Shown here in pieces: positions 8,563 to 17,833 of a DNA stretch of 64,000 nucleotides (its first letter is position 1; the number at the start of each line of letters is the position of its first letter). This DNA comes from Flavobacteriaceae bacterium D16. Its GTDB lineage: Bacteria > Bacteroidota > Bacteroidia > Flavobacteriales > Flavobacteriaceae. The DNA is taken from contig JAJTJC010000033.1 of NCBI GenBank assembly GCA_021295155.1, forward strand, positions 86,652 to 150,651, given 5' to 3'. The notes below the pieces were generated by a model. It saw only the letters and a program-made list of their open reading frames with translations, did no database searches and was not told where the DNA came from. The position numbers and the translations under genes were made by a program.

Positions 8563-9039
8563 TCAATCCGATTTACTGCTCTGGTTTTTACCTTTTATTA
8601 TGTAGAGCGATAGTGCCAGTAAAAGTATACTTCCGGGAAGGATCAATTGCTCCAAACGCAGATTAATGGGATCAAGAAAAAAGCTTAGGGAGGACCAAAC
8701 CGTCAATGTAAGAAGTAATGTTTCCCAGAGCAAAATCTTCAGCTCCTTAAAATCCTTTATCTTATAAAGGACCTGGCTGCGTTTAAAAGTGTCTTTATTG
8801 CCGGCGAACAATTTAAAGATACCTGCTGCGAGTATAAGAACCACTACAGAGAAAAGGAGTGTGTCTATCGATTCGATAAGATGAACACCTACTTTGCCCT
8901 CCTCCTGTCCGATAAGAACTAAAACCCCATGATACGCATAGCGAATACCTAAAACGATACCTGTTAAGCCTACCAGCATTAAAATCGTGGAGATTAGAAT
9001 TCCCACATACTTCAATCCGAATATTTTCTCTAACCACAT
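8563..9039 (-). CDS. YqhA (UPF0114) family inner-membrane protein
   Basis: A 158-aa protein with four predicted transmembrane helices, at about residues 9-35, 58-80, 103-122 and 130-148. The second helix begins with the I-E-S-I-D-T-L-L-F-S pattern. It is followed by the cytoplasmic I-F-K-L-F-A-G segment and a basic L-Y-K-I-K-D-F-K-E-L-K linker, as in the YqhA/UPF0114 family. Family members are small inner-membrane proteins of uncertain role. ATG 9039 fits the first membrane helix. It is transcribed on the minus strand after the neighbouring beta-barrel gene only in a loose sense; the spacing of about 90 bp leaves co-transcription open. Confidence 0.75.
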   Translation of the reverse strand: MWLEKIFGLKYVGILISTILMLVGLTGIVLGIRYAYHGVLVLIGQEEGKVGVHLIESIDTLLFSVVVLILAAGIFKLFAGNKDTFKRSQVLYKIKDFKELKILLWETLLLTLTVWSSLSFFLDPINLRLEQLILPGSILLLALSLYIIKGKNQSSKSD

Positions 9040-9129
9040 AGCTGTTATGTTACAATTTATGGGGGTCTATTAAAGCTATTAAGCAGAGTTGGGCAGAAGG
9101 CCTTTCCGCTTATTTTGTTTTATTCATTC

Positions 9130-9777
9130 TCAATTACCAAGTAAAAAAACCAAACCACCGCTGAATCCGCCAATTAAGGTTGTGCTTGAAAAACTAGCAC
9201 CACTTGAAACCCCACCGCTTCCAGCACCAATATAAACACCACCCCATTGTACCGGGATTAATAGATCGCCTTGTAAGTTTAAGCCAACACGATCAGTAAA
9301 CATGATCCTAATACCTCCTTTTAAGCTGAAGGATAGACGGGTAGTAGCACTGAGACCGCCAGATATAATATCGGAATTTTCATTGGAAGGGCTAAAGATT
9401 ACCATTCCCAGGCCGGCCCCGACAAATGGACTTACCTTGTCGTTTTTAAAATAACGGGTTCCCTCCAAATGGATCCAGTCTACTGCCAAATCGGATAGCC
9501 TATCTTCAACAGGACTTACAACCCGGTCTCTGATTAGCAATTCAGTGCTCTGATGCTTATAAGAAACCCCGGCGAAATAATTTGGAGCCATTTCGATACC
9601 TAAAGAAACACCAAATTCATCACTATCTGCCACCTTGAGGTAATTGCTTCCATAATTGAGTTTGGTACCGAATTGATAACCATAGCTGGGTTTAATTTCA
9701 ATATTTTGGGCTTTGCCATCAACATGGACCAATAAAAGGGCAAAAAGAAGCAAAGCGAGGGATAAATAGTTTTTCAT
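9130..9777 (-). CDS. Outer-membrane beta-barrel protein
   Basis: A 215-aa exported protein with signal peptide (cleavage near residue 23, after GKAQ). The mature part has Gly/aromatic-rich amphipathic strands (Y-G-Y-Q-F-G, P-F-V-G-A-G-L-G-M-V) typical of porin-family barrels. The Ser/Gly-rich loop near residues 185-200 is long for such a small barrel. It starts about 100 bp after the stop of the 689-aa protein on the same strand and could belong to the same transcript. No ligand can be assigned. Confidence 0.75.
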   Translation of the reverse strand: MKNYLSLALLLFALLLVHVDGKAQNIEIKPSYGYQFGTKLNYGSNYLKVADSDEFGVSLGIEMAPNYFAGVSYKHQSTELLIRDRVVSPVEDRLSDLAVDWIHLEGTRYFKNDKVSPFVGAGLGMVIFSPSNENSDIISGGLSATTRLSFSLKGGIRIMFTDRVGLNLQGDLLIPVQWGGVYIGAGSGGVSSGASFSSTTLIGGFSGGLVFLLGN

Positions 9778-9878
9778 AACATCAGGTTTAAAGGGAATTC
9801 ATCATATAGTAATTGATGGATAAAAGTGCATAATCTTCGTAATAAGATACTTCATTATTTTTCTTTGATACAGTTATT

Positions 9879-11948
9879 TTAATTCCTTCCCGATCTTCGT
9901 GCACCCATTGTGCCCGAAGGTCTCGCTGTAGGCCTTGAAGTAGGCCTTGCAGAAGTCCTCCTAACCGGCTGTGTAGGCCTGGTAGAAGGTCTGGTATTAG
10001 GTGATGGCGACCGATATCCAGGCTGTGTCGAAGGTCTCCTTGTTGGTTGGGTGGCAGGCCGTGTCGTAGGCTGTGTCGAAGGTCTCCTTGTAGGTTGGGT
10101 AGATGGCCGTGTTGAAGGTCTAGTTGCCGGCCGTGTGGCAGGCTGTGTTGAAGGCCTTCTTGCCGGTCGTGTGGCGGGCCTTGAAGGTTGACGTGTTGCT
10201 GGCCTGGTTCTAGGCCTGTTGTAATGGCTAATACCTCTTCTCCCATTGTATATTGGATGAGCAGGCCTGCGATAATATCCGCGACGATAATAGGGTGGCC
10301 TGTAATACGGAGGGCCCCAATGGTGGTATCCACGGCCCCAATAGGCGTGTCCATACCAGCCATATGGTGAACCGAATCCGAATCCAAAACTCCAGCCATA
10401 CCAAGGGTTATAGCGAACTGAAAAACCATAGGTGTAATGATGGTGGTAGTAGAAACCGCCATACCAGGGATTGTAATAGTGCCCTGTACCATAAATCACT
10501 GTGGGGCCGTAAACATAGCTCCCATAATATCCAGGGGTGTATCCTACATAAACGACTTGTGGGGAGGTCTCATAAATATAGACGTACTTCGTATTGTATT
10601 TCGGATTCTCGGCGGGAATTTTGCTGACCTCCTCTGGTCTTTCGTCAGCAACAACCCAGGGGCCATTGGGAGTATTGGATTTAAACCAAACGGCATTGTC
10701 GCATAGGAAATAGGTGTTTTTATCTTTAAACACAGCACTTTCCGTATTTACAGCATATTGAAGTTTTAGACCCTTTATGTTTTTAAACTCAGGGGTGCCA
10801 TTATATACTACATCAGTGGCTTTTGTATCCCTATTTACCGCAGCAGTTTGCGGGATTTGAGCATCGTATATTGCGTTCTTTGCCTGAAGGGTTCCGGGCA
10901 CATTGGATAAAACTCCGGCCTTTTTACTGTCATCAGGTATGTTTTTAAAATCTTCCGGAAGCTCTTCAGATGGCAAATAATCCCATTTTCCCTGAATATC
11001 TTTGGTGGTAAACCACCTTCCGGAAATCAGAAGAAAATAAGTCTGATCAGACACATTCATGAAGATATCACTCTCTGTATTCTCTACAAAAAGCAGGTTT
11101 GTATTCTGCAAGGGCGTGTATTTAGGTTCGCCCTGGAAAACCACCAATTCTGAAGGCTCTGTTGCCACTAAAATTTTTGGGGCGCTTCCGTCGCTATCAG
11201 AATCATCTCCTTCTGATTCCTCTTGCTCCTCCGTTTTCATTTCCGCCTTCTTGGCGATGTTAGCAACTTTTGAAGGAACTTTTTTTACATTTTCCCATGG
11301 TCCATTTATTGATTTGGACTGATACCAAAATGTTCCGCCCCTGAGGTAGTAGGTATTCTTTTTGGTATCATGCAGAATAAATGCTCCAGTATTTTCCAGG
11401 AGCTCATAGTTTTTTTCTACTGACTTGAATTTGGGCTCACCGTCTATGGGAATCAGTGCTGTAGGTTCCTTGGCAAAAAGGATATTAGGAGGCTTATTAA
11501 TAAAGTCGTCCTTATAAACACTCACTTCCTCGAGGCTTTCCAGAAGATTGTCCAAGGGAAATTCAATATTCCATTTGGGAATTTCGTCATTGATCAGGTT
11601 CTCAAGTGCTTGTTTGTTCTCCTCGGAAACCTCTTCTGATAAACGAACTTCATCGATTTTAACCGAGACCAATGTAGCTTGCCGGTTAGAACGGTCCACA
11701 TCCAAAAGGGAAGTGGTCCAAAGCATACCGAACTGCGGTGTATCGTTAGCTTTTTTTACCGAAAAAGCAAGATTCGATTTAAGCTGGTTATCAATATAAC
11801 TGGCATTTTCAGGTTGATACAAGGTTATGGTATACTCTCCTTTATCAATGTCTTTTGGCCAGATTGGCGTATCACTGTCCTGGGAAAAAACGCCGGTGTT
11901 TGTTGCCATAAATAAGACGATCAACCATAAAATATTTGAAATTTTCAT
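9879..11948 (-). CDS. Exported GPW-repeat protein with aromatic/Gly region and Arg-Pro-Thr repeat tail
   Basis: A 689-aa secreted protein (signal peptide to about residue 22). Residues 25-130 form an N-terminal domain. Three related modules follow (about 150-225, 255-340 and 380-445), each built as GEPK/GTPE-F, then TY-F/Y-L, then W-F/Y, then G-P/K-W and a final I-P. After these comes a stretch extremely rich in Tyr, Gly, Trp and His (about 450-560). The last 120 residues are low-complexity, highly basic RPxT repeats. I recall proteobacterial exported proteins, sometimes labelled carbohydrate-binding family V/XII, with the same module-plus-VYVGYTPGY layout, but no proven function. The tail could bind polyanions such as wall or capsule polymers. 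Confidence 0.75.
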   Translation of the reverse strand: MKISNILWLIVLFMATNTGVFSQDSDTPIWPKDIDKGEYTITLYQPENASYIDNQLKSNLAFSVKKANDTPQFGMLWTTSLLDVDRSNRQATLVSVKIDEVRLSEEVSEENKQALENLINDEIPKWNIEFPLDNLLESLEEVSVYKDDFINKPPNILFAKEPTALIPIDGEPKFKSVEKNYELLENTGAFILHDTKKNTYYLRGGTFWYQSKSINGPWENVKKVPSKVANIAKKAEMKTEEQEESEGDDSDSDGSAPKILVATEPSELVVFQGEPKYTPLQNTNLLFVENTESDIFMNVSDQTYFLLISGRWFTTKDIQGKWDYLPSEELPEDFKNIPDDSKKAGVLSNVPGTLQAKNAIYDAQIPQTAAVNRDTKATDVVYNGTPEFKNIKGLKLQYAVNTESAVFKDKNTYFLCDNAVWFKSNTPNGPWVVADERPEEVSKIPAENPKYNTKYVYIYETSPQVVYVGYTPGYYGSYVYGPTVIYGTGHYYNPWYGGFYYHHHYTYGFSVRYNPWYGWSFGFGFGSPYGWYGHAYWGRGYHHWGPPYYRPPYYRRGYYRRPAHPIYNGRRGISHYNRPRTRPATRQPSRPATRPARRPSTQPATRPATRPSTRPSTQPTRRPSTQPTTRPATQPTRRPSTQPGYRSPSPNTRPSTRPTQPVRRTSARPTSRPTARPSGTMGARRSGRN
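10021..10188 (-). repeat. Coding tandem repeat of the RPxT tail
   Basis: Within the 3' end of the 689-aa gene a 32-bp block at 10021 recurs at 10069 with one mismatch, a 48-bp (16-codon) period. Further degenerate copies run to about 10188. It encodes Arg-Pro/Thr-Gln-Pro repeats and is prone to length change by slippage. Confidence 0.7.
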
Positions 11949-12008
11949 ATTATCTTCAATTAATTTTCAAATCTTCTGTTTGGGTAAAACTATTGTTCTT
12001 TAATGACT

Positions 12009-12713
12009 CTATTCAGCTGCCGGGGTCTTGTTGGCACCTATGGGAATATTCAGTTTTACAAACAGTGAACTGTTATTACTCCCTGAAAGGCCTTTATAAA
12101 CGTTAGTTAATCCATAATAATATTTGACCCCTACGGTCATTCCTGTATCAGGAATCAATTTGTATCCTGTCCCGAATGTTATTCCAGCATCCAAAGTATT
12201 AATTTTATCTTTATTGTAATCCCTTATTCGGATATCTCTATTTTCCACATCAGATTGAAATTCTACCCAGGACTTGTACATAAGTCCAAATTGAGGACCC
12301 CCCTCCAGATAGATACGATTCTTGAAGTTGTATTTAAGCAAAGCGGGCACTATAAAATAGTTGATGACCTGGCTGTAGCTACCTTCTTCCTGGTTTGGAG
12401 TAATTTCCAAAAATGCAAGGTCATCGGAGGTTAATTCATTGGTCCCCAGTCTTGACTTTACCAGTACGCCAGTATAGATATTCCATTGGTTTTTTATTCT
12501 GAAATCAAAATAAAAACCAAGGTTCAAAGCAGATAAGCTTTTGCCAGCTTCCAATTCGGATATATCAGACCAGTTATAAGCACCTTCCAGACCAAACTCC
12601 AATCCTTCAGAATTCAACTTATCGCCAAAAAGTATGGATAATAAAACCTGAGAATGCCCGCTATAAAACATGAAGGCCAATGCAAAAAACGCGATATATT
12701 TCTTTTTATTCAT
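12009..12713 (-). CDS. Porin-family outer-membrane protein
   Basis: A 234-aa exported protein; signal peptide ends near residue 21 (SGHSQ). The rest shows the OMP_b-brl_2 pattern common in flavobacteria: a G-L-E-G-A-Y-N strand, a Y-F-I-V-P-A-L-L-K-Y-N-F strand, E-G-G-P-Q-F-G-L and a final S-S-L-F-V-K-L-N-I-P-I-G strand. About eight to ten strands are likely. It precedes the 689-aa gene on the same strand by 60 bp, so a shared transcript is plausible. Function is unknown beyond an outer-membrane location. Confidence 0.8.
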   Translation of the reverse strand: MNKKKYIAFFALAFMFYSGHSQVLLSILFGDKLNSEGLEFGLEGAYNWSDISELEAGKSLSALNLGFYFDFRIKNQWNIYTGVLVKSRLGTNELTSDDLAFLEITPNQEEGSYSQVINYFIVPALLKYNFKNRIYLEGGPQFGLMYKSWVEFQSDVENRDIRIRDYNKDKINTLDAGITFGTGYKLIPDTGMTVGVKYYYGLTNVYKGLSGSNNSSLFVKLNIPIGANKTPAAE

Positions 12714-12952
12714 TGGTCATATTTTATTAAGCGTGAACATTCTAGACATTCCTGATCTACTTATCTAAGTCCTCCTTGTTTTAAGGTTCCTTCCTCCAAA
12801 GGAACTATCGGATCAAAATTATGAGGGCTGCCAAATCGATCTTCAATTCTATAGGTCAATTGGACAATATCCTTAACAATTCAGGCTCCACAAATACCTA
12901 TTGACAGATGCTCTAAATGGGTCTGTTTGGAAGCAATCACTTAGATCCGTTA

Positions 12953-13600
12953 TTACAGGACTACCTTATATTTTAGTAATGACTTAACCAGGGTCTTGGC
13001 ATAACTTGCTGCTCCAGTTTCAAAAGAGCTCGGGTCGGTAATATTTGATTGTCCCGACCATACCAGCGCTTGTTCGACTGATTCTGCATTTGCGTCGAAT
13101 AAACGGGTCTCTACAACAAAGGTTTTTTGTTCCCGATAATAGTCTGGTGTGTACATATAATTATAACTGCGGTATACATATCTGCCATAGCCATATCCAT
13201 AGTAACCCCGACCAGCATACATAGGACCATATACAGGTGTACCACTCTGAACGACATCCTTGGTGTTGATATCCAATAGGCTGGCAACAATGACCCCATC
13301 ATAACCACCATCCTTAACCGCCTTGACGATACGTTCTTCGGAGATTTCATTGAGGTCCTGAACAGGGGGAATTACGGATAGACTGTTCTCTGCCTTAATA
13401 CCGTTCTCTGCGAGGCGTTGCACAGTGGTATTTTCAAAGGTTGTACGGGAGGCTAAATTTCTCGATGCCCCGATGACTAGAATTTTTTCAAATTTTTTAC
13501 CGGAAAAGCCCTCCTTGGACCAGGTGTGTTTCATGGTTGCCCCACATGAAAAAAGGAGTAATGGAATTGACAAAAGGGCAACTAATCGTAATTTTTTCAT
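12953..13600 (-). CDS. Exported lipoprotein, DUF4136-like
   Basis: A 215-aa lipoprotein with lipobox LFSC near residue 19. The mature part opens with H-T-W-S-K-E-G and a KILVIGAS strand, then V-Q-R-L-A-E-N-G-I-K-A and a D-G-V-I-V-A-S-L strand. This alternating alpha/beta layout resembles DUF4136-like lipoproteins and the lipoprotein at 1209-1868. A glycine/tyrosine-rich loop (about 125-155) interrupts the domain. It is on the minus strand, separated by about 240 bp of non-coding DNA from the porin gene. Envelope role unknown. Confidence 0.7.
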   Translation of the reverse strand: MKKLRLVALLSIPLLLFSCGATMKHTWSKEGFSGKKFEKILVIGASRNLASRTTFENTTVQRLAENGIKAENSLSVIPPVQDLNEISEERIVKAVKDGGYDGVIVASLLDINTKDVVQSGTPVYGPMYAGRGYYGYGYGRYVYRSYNYMYTPDYYREQKTFVVETRLFDANAESVEQALVWSGQSNITDPSSFETGAASYAKTLVKSLLKYKVVL

Positions 13601-13869
13601 AGTAAAATCTTTTTATTGAAATAGTTAAAAAGTTATTGATGTGTGTTCACAGATAATTTCTGCTCATGTTCTTTTTAAAAGACTGGTTATGAGGGAAGTG
13701 CTTGTTATATAGATAAAAGCATCCTGCGCTTTTTTTGGTAAAAATATACCCTTGGCCGAGGAATTACAACTTTTTAAACTATTTGCCCTTATTTTAACAC
13801 AAAAACGTGCCTTTTTGACTTTTTCTTCGAACTGCCTTTTGCCATTAAGCAATTAGGTCCAATACTTGG

Positions 13870-14982
13870 TTAAAGTCCAAAGCGGTATTGAACCCCCATG
13901 AACAATTGGTCCCTTCCCCGTGCATAGCCATATTCGGCCCTGAGCATCCAACTCTTATTAAGCTGAAACTGACTTCCCACTACAAAATTCCACATACTTT
14001 TTTGCTTTTTATCCAGGGAATAATCCAGGGTTGAATTATCAGCGATATCTACCGCGTTTTCTGCACCGTTCAGGAAGGTGGAAGCCAGATCCAATTTTTT
14101 CTGATTTGCTTCCCTTCTCAGGGCATTTACGGGGTTGCGCTGTTCAACAGGAGTTAAGTTTTCCCACCAGGTATCGAGTTCAATCTGCGCTTCTCCTACC
14201 TTTTCCTGGCCTACAGTAACCTTTTCATTCCATTCCGAAATCGGAAGGACTTCATTCAGGTCCAATGTACCCCGGGTGTCGCGATTAACTTTTAAACGAA
14301 AGCCGCCAACCCAAAAAGAAATATTTCTGTTCGGCTTCTTAAAATTAAAAGTTTTTCCAATTCTTGGATCGAAGACAAAGGCGAATACCGGTTTTTCTTG
14401 CTTGTCAACGTCAGTCCAGGTAAAGTTCATATCCAGGGCGATCCAGCCGCTGAAAAAACCAGCGGTAGGTGTTATTCCGATTCCTGTGGTGGTGGTATTG
14501 AATTCTGGATTGGTTTGAATTGAAAACAATTCTTCTGCTCCATTGATTCTTGGGATGAATATGCTTACGTCCACATTGGTCACGGAATTAGCTTGCGCAA
14601 AAATTGCATAAACATTGAGAAAGGGGAATACCCAGACATCCGGACGAATATTAACGCCATTGGATTCTGCCGTAGTGCTGTTAAAAACAAGTAGTTCGTC
14701 AACATCGGTAAGCGGACCGTCGTTGAAACCAACTCTTACGTTCGAGATGGAGATATCGGATTTTTGCCATAGGTAGTTAACACTGATTCCTGCCGAATAA
14801 GGCAATTCAAACCCCAACTGTTGCACTTTTTCACCAAAAATTGGAAGTAAGTATTTATAGGATGTCGTGTCTCGTTGTTCCTTTACCAACTCAGAATACA
14901 CCTGGGCTTGCGAATTGATTCCGATGAGCAGGAATAGCAAACCAATATAAAAAGTTCTCATTTTGTAAAAAGATATTTTCAT
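13870..14982 (-). CDS. Outer-membrane beta-barrel protein
   Basis: A 370-aa exported protein; signal peptide ends NSQAQ. ATG 14982 and ATG 14961 are both usable, and the second gives the more standard signal. The mature region has long amphipathic strands and ends with Y-G-Y-A-R-G-R-D-Q-L-F-M-G-V-Q-Y-R-F-G-L, a typical barrel-closing strand. A charged, helical insertion at about residues 255-320 (E-Q-R-N-P-V-N-A-L-R-R-E) is unusual for a simple barrel and may sit in the periplasm or extracellular space. I do not recognise a named transporter family. Confidence 0.7.
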   Translation of the reverse strand: MKISFYKMRTFYIGLLFLLIGINSQAQVYSELVKEQRDTTSYKYLLPIFGEKVQQLGFELPYSAGISVNYLWQKSDISISNVRVGFNDGPLTDVDELLVFNSTTAESNGVNIRPDVWVFPFLNVYAIFAQANSVTNVDVSIFIPRINGAEELFSIQTNPEFNTTTTGIGITPTAGFFSGWIALDMNFTWTDVDKQEKPVFAFVFDPRIGKTFNFKKPNRNISFWVGGFRLKVNRDTRGTLDLNEVLPISEWNEKVTVGQEKVGEAQIELDTWWENLTPVEQRNPVNALRREANQKKLDLASTFLNGAENAVDIADNSTLDYSLDKKQKSMWNFVVGSQFQLNKSWMLRAEYGYARGRDQLFMGVQYRFGL

Positions 14983-15226
14983 AATACAGACCCTAAAGAC
15001 CTTTTATTTGCCAGGATTAATTGAGGATAAAAGTAATCCATTTACAGGAAAACACCAATTGTGATAAAGATCCCAATTGCCGGAATTCAATGATTTTGAA
15101 TCATGGATGACACCATGGCAAGACATGGCCTACAGGACAGGGAAAATGGTCACTTGGAAATCAAATCTTCTTTGGAAACCAGTAGCCGAAGAATCAAATT
15201 TTTCTCGTTCTATTTCAGGGGGTTCT

Positions 15227-16354
15227 CTAGAAAGCCTCCATCACCCCAAAATAAATACCCTGGTTCCCGTCAACCCCGGTAGCATAATCCAACCGGACGT
15301 TTATTTTTTTCTCTTTTGAAACCATATAACGCAATCCCAAACCGGCACTGGGTAACCAATTTCTTTCAAATTCCTCTTCTCCGTTGTTTTCATTACCCCA
15401 AATACTCCCGGTGCCACCAAACACTACAGCACCCCATTTCTTATAAAAACGCCAGCGCAATTCTGCCTGGGAGGCTATCATGTTTCTTCCTTTATACTTG
15501 CCGGCTTCATAGCCCCTCAGGCTGTTCCGTACCCCATAATTTTGATACCCATCAAATGGGACATCACCGGTGGCAAAACCTCCGGAAACATTCAAGGCAA
15601 GGATCAAATTATCCCCATAGGATTTAAAATAGCTAAATTTATAATCGGTGTCTACATAATTATTATCACTTCCCAGCCAATCGGCATTTAATTTGGGCCT
15701 AATACTAAAAGTGAAACCTCTGGTAGGATAGTACGGGTAATCTCTGCTGTCAAACGAAAAGTTAAGTCCAAGGCTTGATACAAAGTTGTCCTCAATGCCG
15801 TTTCGAGCGAAGAAATTTCTGGTAAAGTCATTCTCCTCGTCATTGCCCTGGTCGAATTTATAGGATGTTTTGGTCCCCAGATATAAAACTCCCAAATAAA
15901 AATCCCCAGAGATTTTCCGGCTGTATTCGGCTGTTACAAAATTCCTTATTTCAGAAAAGACCAGGCGAAGGTCGTTACCCTGATCATTATAAGTAAAATC
16001 ATTATTGATCCGCAAGGTACCTATTCCAACAGAAGCCCTGTTCTTGTCCTCGTTCCAAAAAAACCTTCCAAAAGGGGTGAAAATATAGCTGTTATTGGTC
16101 GAATAGATACCATAAAGGGACACCAGGGAAGGGGGTGATTCAACATCTTCCTTATCTATCTTGAAAAAATACATACCAAGTCCTCCGAATCCAGTTTCCA
16201 TGACCGGACTGTTACTTACCAGGGGAACTACAAGGAAGGTCTTGGAGGCCTTATTAAATGTAGAATCTACTTCCTTGGATTCCTGACCCCATACCAGGGT
16301 ACTCAAAATCAGAAATACTGGCAACAACCAACATTTACCTGTATTATTTCCCAT
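15227..16354 (-). CDS. BamA/TamA-type outer-membrane protein (surface antigen D15-like barrel)
   Basis: A 375-aa exported protein with signal peptide ending VWGQ (start ATG 16354; upstream in-frame codons precede the signal). It lacks POTRA domains and corresponds mainly to the barrel of the Omp85 superfamily. It has F-D-S-R-D-Y-P-Y-Y-P-T-R-G in the middle, an R-G-Y-E-A-G-K-Y-K-G-R-N motif in the region of the lid-lock loop, and a final N-Q-G-I-Y-F-G-V-M-E-A-F strand ending in Phe. POTRA-less members occur in Bacteroidota and may secrete or insert surface proteins. It follows batD by about 150 bp on the same strand and may extend that operon. Confidence 0.8.
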   Translation of the reverse strand: MGNNTGKCWLLPVFLILSTLVWGQESKEVDSTFNKASKTFLVVPLVSNSPVMETGFGGLGMYFFKIDKEDVESPPSLVSLYGIYSTNNSYIFTPFGRFFWNEDKNRASVGIGTLRINNDFTYNDQGNDLRLVFSEIRNFVTAEYSRKISGDFYLGVLYLGTKTSYKFDQGNDEENDFTRNFFARNGIEDNFVSSLGLNFSFDSRDYPYYPTRGFTFSIRPKLNADWLGSDNNYVDTDYKFSYFKSYGDNLILALNVSGGFATGDVPFDGYQNYGVRNSLRGYEAGKYKGRNMIASQAELRWRFYKKWGAVVFGGTGSIWGNENNGEEEFERNWLPSAGLGLRYMVSKEKKINVRLDYATGVDGNQGIYFGVMEAF

Positions 16355-16504
16355 CTGAATTTGCTTCCTGTTTGACTTGGTATCAAAATAATTAAAAAAC
16401 GAAGACTTAAAACTACACATAATATTTGTCTGTCAGTTATAGTTAGGGTGAAATTAAATACTGAAAAAAGTGCAGGGAAGCTAACATCTTTCAAATTTTT
16501 CTGT

Positions 16505-17833
16505 TCAGGGATTAATCCAGGAATGAAGTTTTCCGGGGGCATTAGTAGATTTTAAAAATAACTTTCGCGACTTTTTCCATATGTCTTTTTTCAGGACAAC
16601 CGGCCCTTTTGCCTGGTCGTTTAGCTGGGACTCCAAACGATCTATTTCCGCATAGAGGGGTTCATAGTTAGCACCGCTCGCAAAGCTTTGGAGGGTAGGA
16701 TCAGAAGGCTGTAATTTTGAAATCCAGGTATACAGCTTTGGTAGGATACGCCCTGCATTTTTTCCATCAACCACACTGAGAAACTGCTTGAAGGAATAAG
16801 CCTCGGAATTTCTATATTCCTTCAGTCTTGCCTTGATATATTTTCTACTCCAAAATACCAGTTTGAAGAGCAGGTAAGCGGCTAACCCGATTCCCATTAG
16901 TAATAAAGCAAACTGTTTTGGTGTGAGACCAAGAATAAGGGTGGGGGTTTTCAATGATTCTCCGGGCATTTCACTTTCAACCTCCACACTTAGGGAATCA
17001 CGAATACTCGCCAATAGGTCCAGATTTGGATTGGGCTGTACATCAATCTGTTGAGAGGGTAAGGTTCGTTTTAAAAATCGTTTTTGTCTTGGATGCCACC
17101 ATACAAATTCCATCTCTGGAATGACCACTGCCCCTTCCTTTTCAAATAAATAACGAATGCCTTCTGTCCTTGTAGCGCTAATGGCAGTTTTTGTTTTGTT
17201 GGTTAACACGGAAGAACGCGTTGGATAATTTCCTACCCCTGGAATGGAATCCCAGACCACAGGAGGAATTAGCTCTGCCACGGTTCCATAAACATTTCGT
17301 GAAATGCTGCGTTCTAAAACTTCTCCCACCTTTACCTGCTTGGGGTTGCCAGTCCATTTTTCCGAAGCTCTCACGTTAGTTGCAACCAACCATTGGTTTT
17401 TATCAACTGAAGACGGCCTGGGCTTTATTTTTATGATTTTTTCAGGAGTTTTTAAGATTCTTTTTACCCCTTTAAACCCTCCCTCCGGAGGTGTTTCTAC
17501 CTCAATGTTCAATGCGGGAATCACCAAATCTGATTCCTCAAATGGAAAAATGTTATAGATCAATTGAACCCCGGCATATGTAGTCCCATTAATTTTTTTT
17601 GAAACACTAACTGCCCTGAAATAGGTTGAAAAGGCTCCCGGTATCTGAATATTGCCAACATCAACTCCCCTGGTAAAAAACGTCGAGGTATACGCCGAAA
17701 TGGTCAGTTCAACTGCCTCACCCACATAAACGGTGCTTTTATTAGCACTAATATCGGCAAAGGCACGCTGCGCCCAGAGCACATGTGAACAGGAGAAGAA
17801 TAACAATAAGGCAATACCATACCTTTTTACCAT
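16505..17833 (-). CDS. batD: BatD-like protein (aerotolerance operon)
   Basis: A 442-aa exported membrane protein: signal peptide to about residue 21, an Ig-like/beta-rich periplasmic part beginning with the V-Y-V-G-E-A-V-E-L strand, one transmembrane helix near residues 310-330, and a charged cytoplasmic tail. This matches BatD of the Bacteroidota bat (Bacteroides aerotolerance) cluster. It is last in moxR-DUF58-DUF4381-batA-batBC-batD, and its ATG overlaps the batBC stop by 7 bp, implying coupled translation. Its exact biochemical role is unknown. Confidence 0.85.
   Translation of the reverse strand: MVKRYGIALLLFFSCSHVLWAQRAFADISANKSTVYVGEAVELTISAYTSTFFTRGVDVGNIQIPGAFSTYFRAVSVSKKINGTTYAGVQLIYNIFPFEESDLVIPALNIEVETPPEGGFKGVKRILKTPEKIIKIKPRPSSVDKNQWLVATNVRASEKWTGNPKQVKVGEVLERSISRNVYGTVAELIPPVVWDSIPGVGNYPTRSSVLTNKTKTAISATRTEGIRYLFEKEGAVVIPEMEFVWWHPRQKRFLKRTLPSQQIDVQPNPNLDLLASIRDSLSVEVESEMPGESLKTPTLILGLTPKQFALLLMGIGLAAYLLFKLVFWSRKYIKARLKEYRNSEAYSFKQFLSVVDGKNAGRILPKLYTWISKLQPSDPTLQSFASGANYEPLYAEIDRLESQLNDQAKGPVVLKKDIWKKSRKLFLKSTNAPGKLHSWINP

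Noticed and set aside
10021..10188. 48-bp periodic repeats resembling a CRISPR array
   Set aside because: The repeats lie in frame inside a protein-coding gene, without unique spacers between identical repeats.
9788..10492. Long alternative frames across the RPxT repeat region on both strands
   Set aside because: Shadows of the repetitive coding sequence; the 689-aa frame has a signal peptide and ordered domains.
13664..13852. 62-codon minus-strand frame between lipoprotein and beta-barrel genes
   Set aside because: Basic, low-complexity, no homology and no promoter; probably chance.
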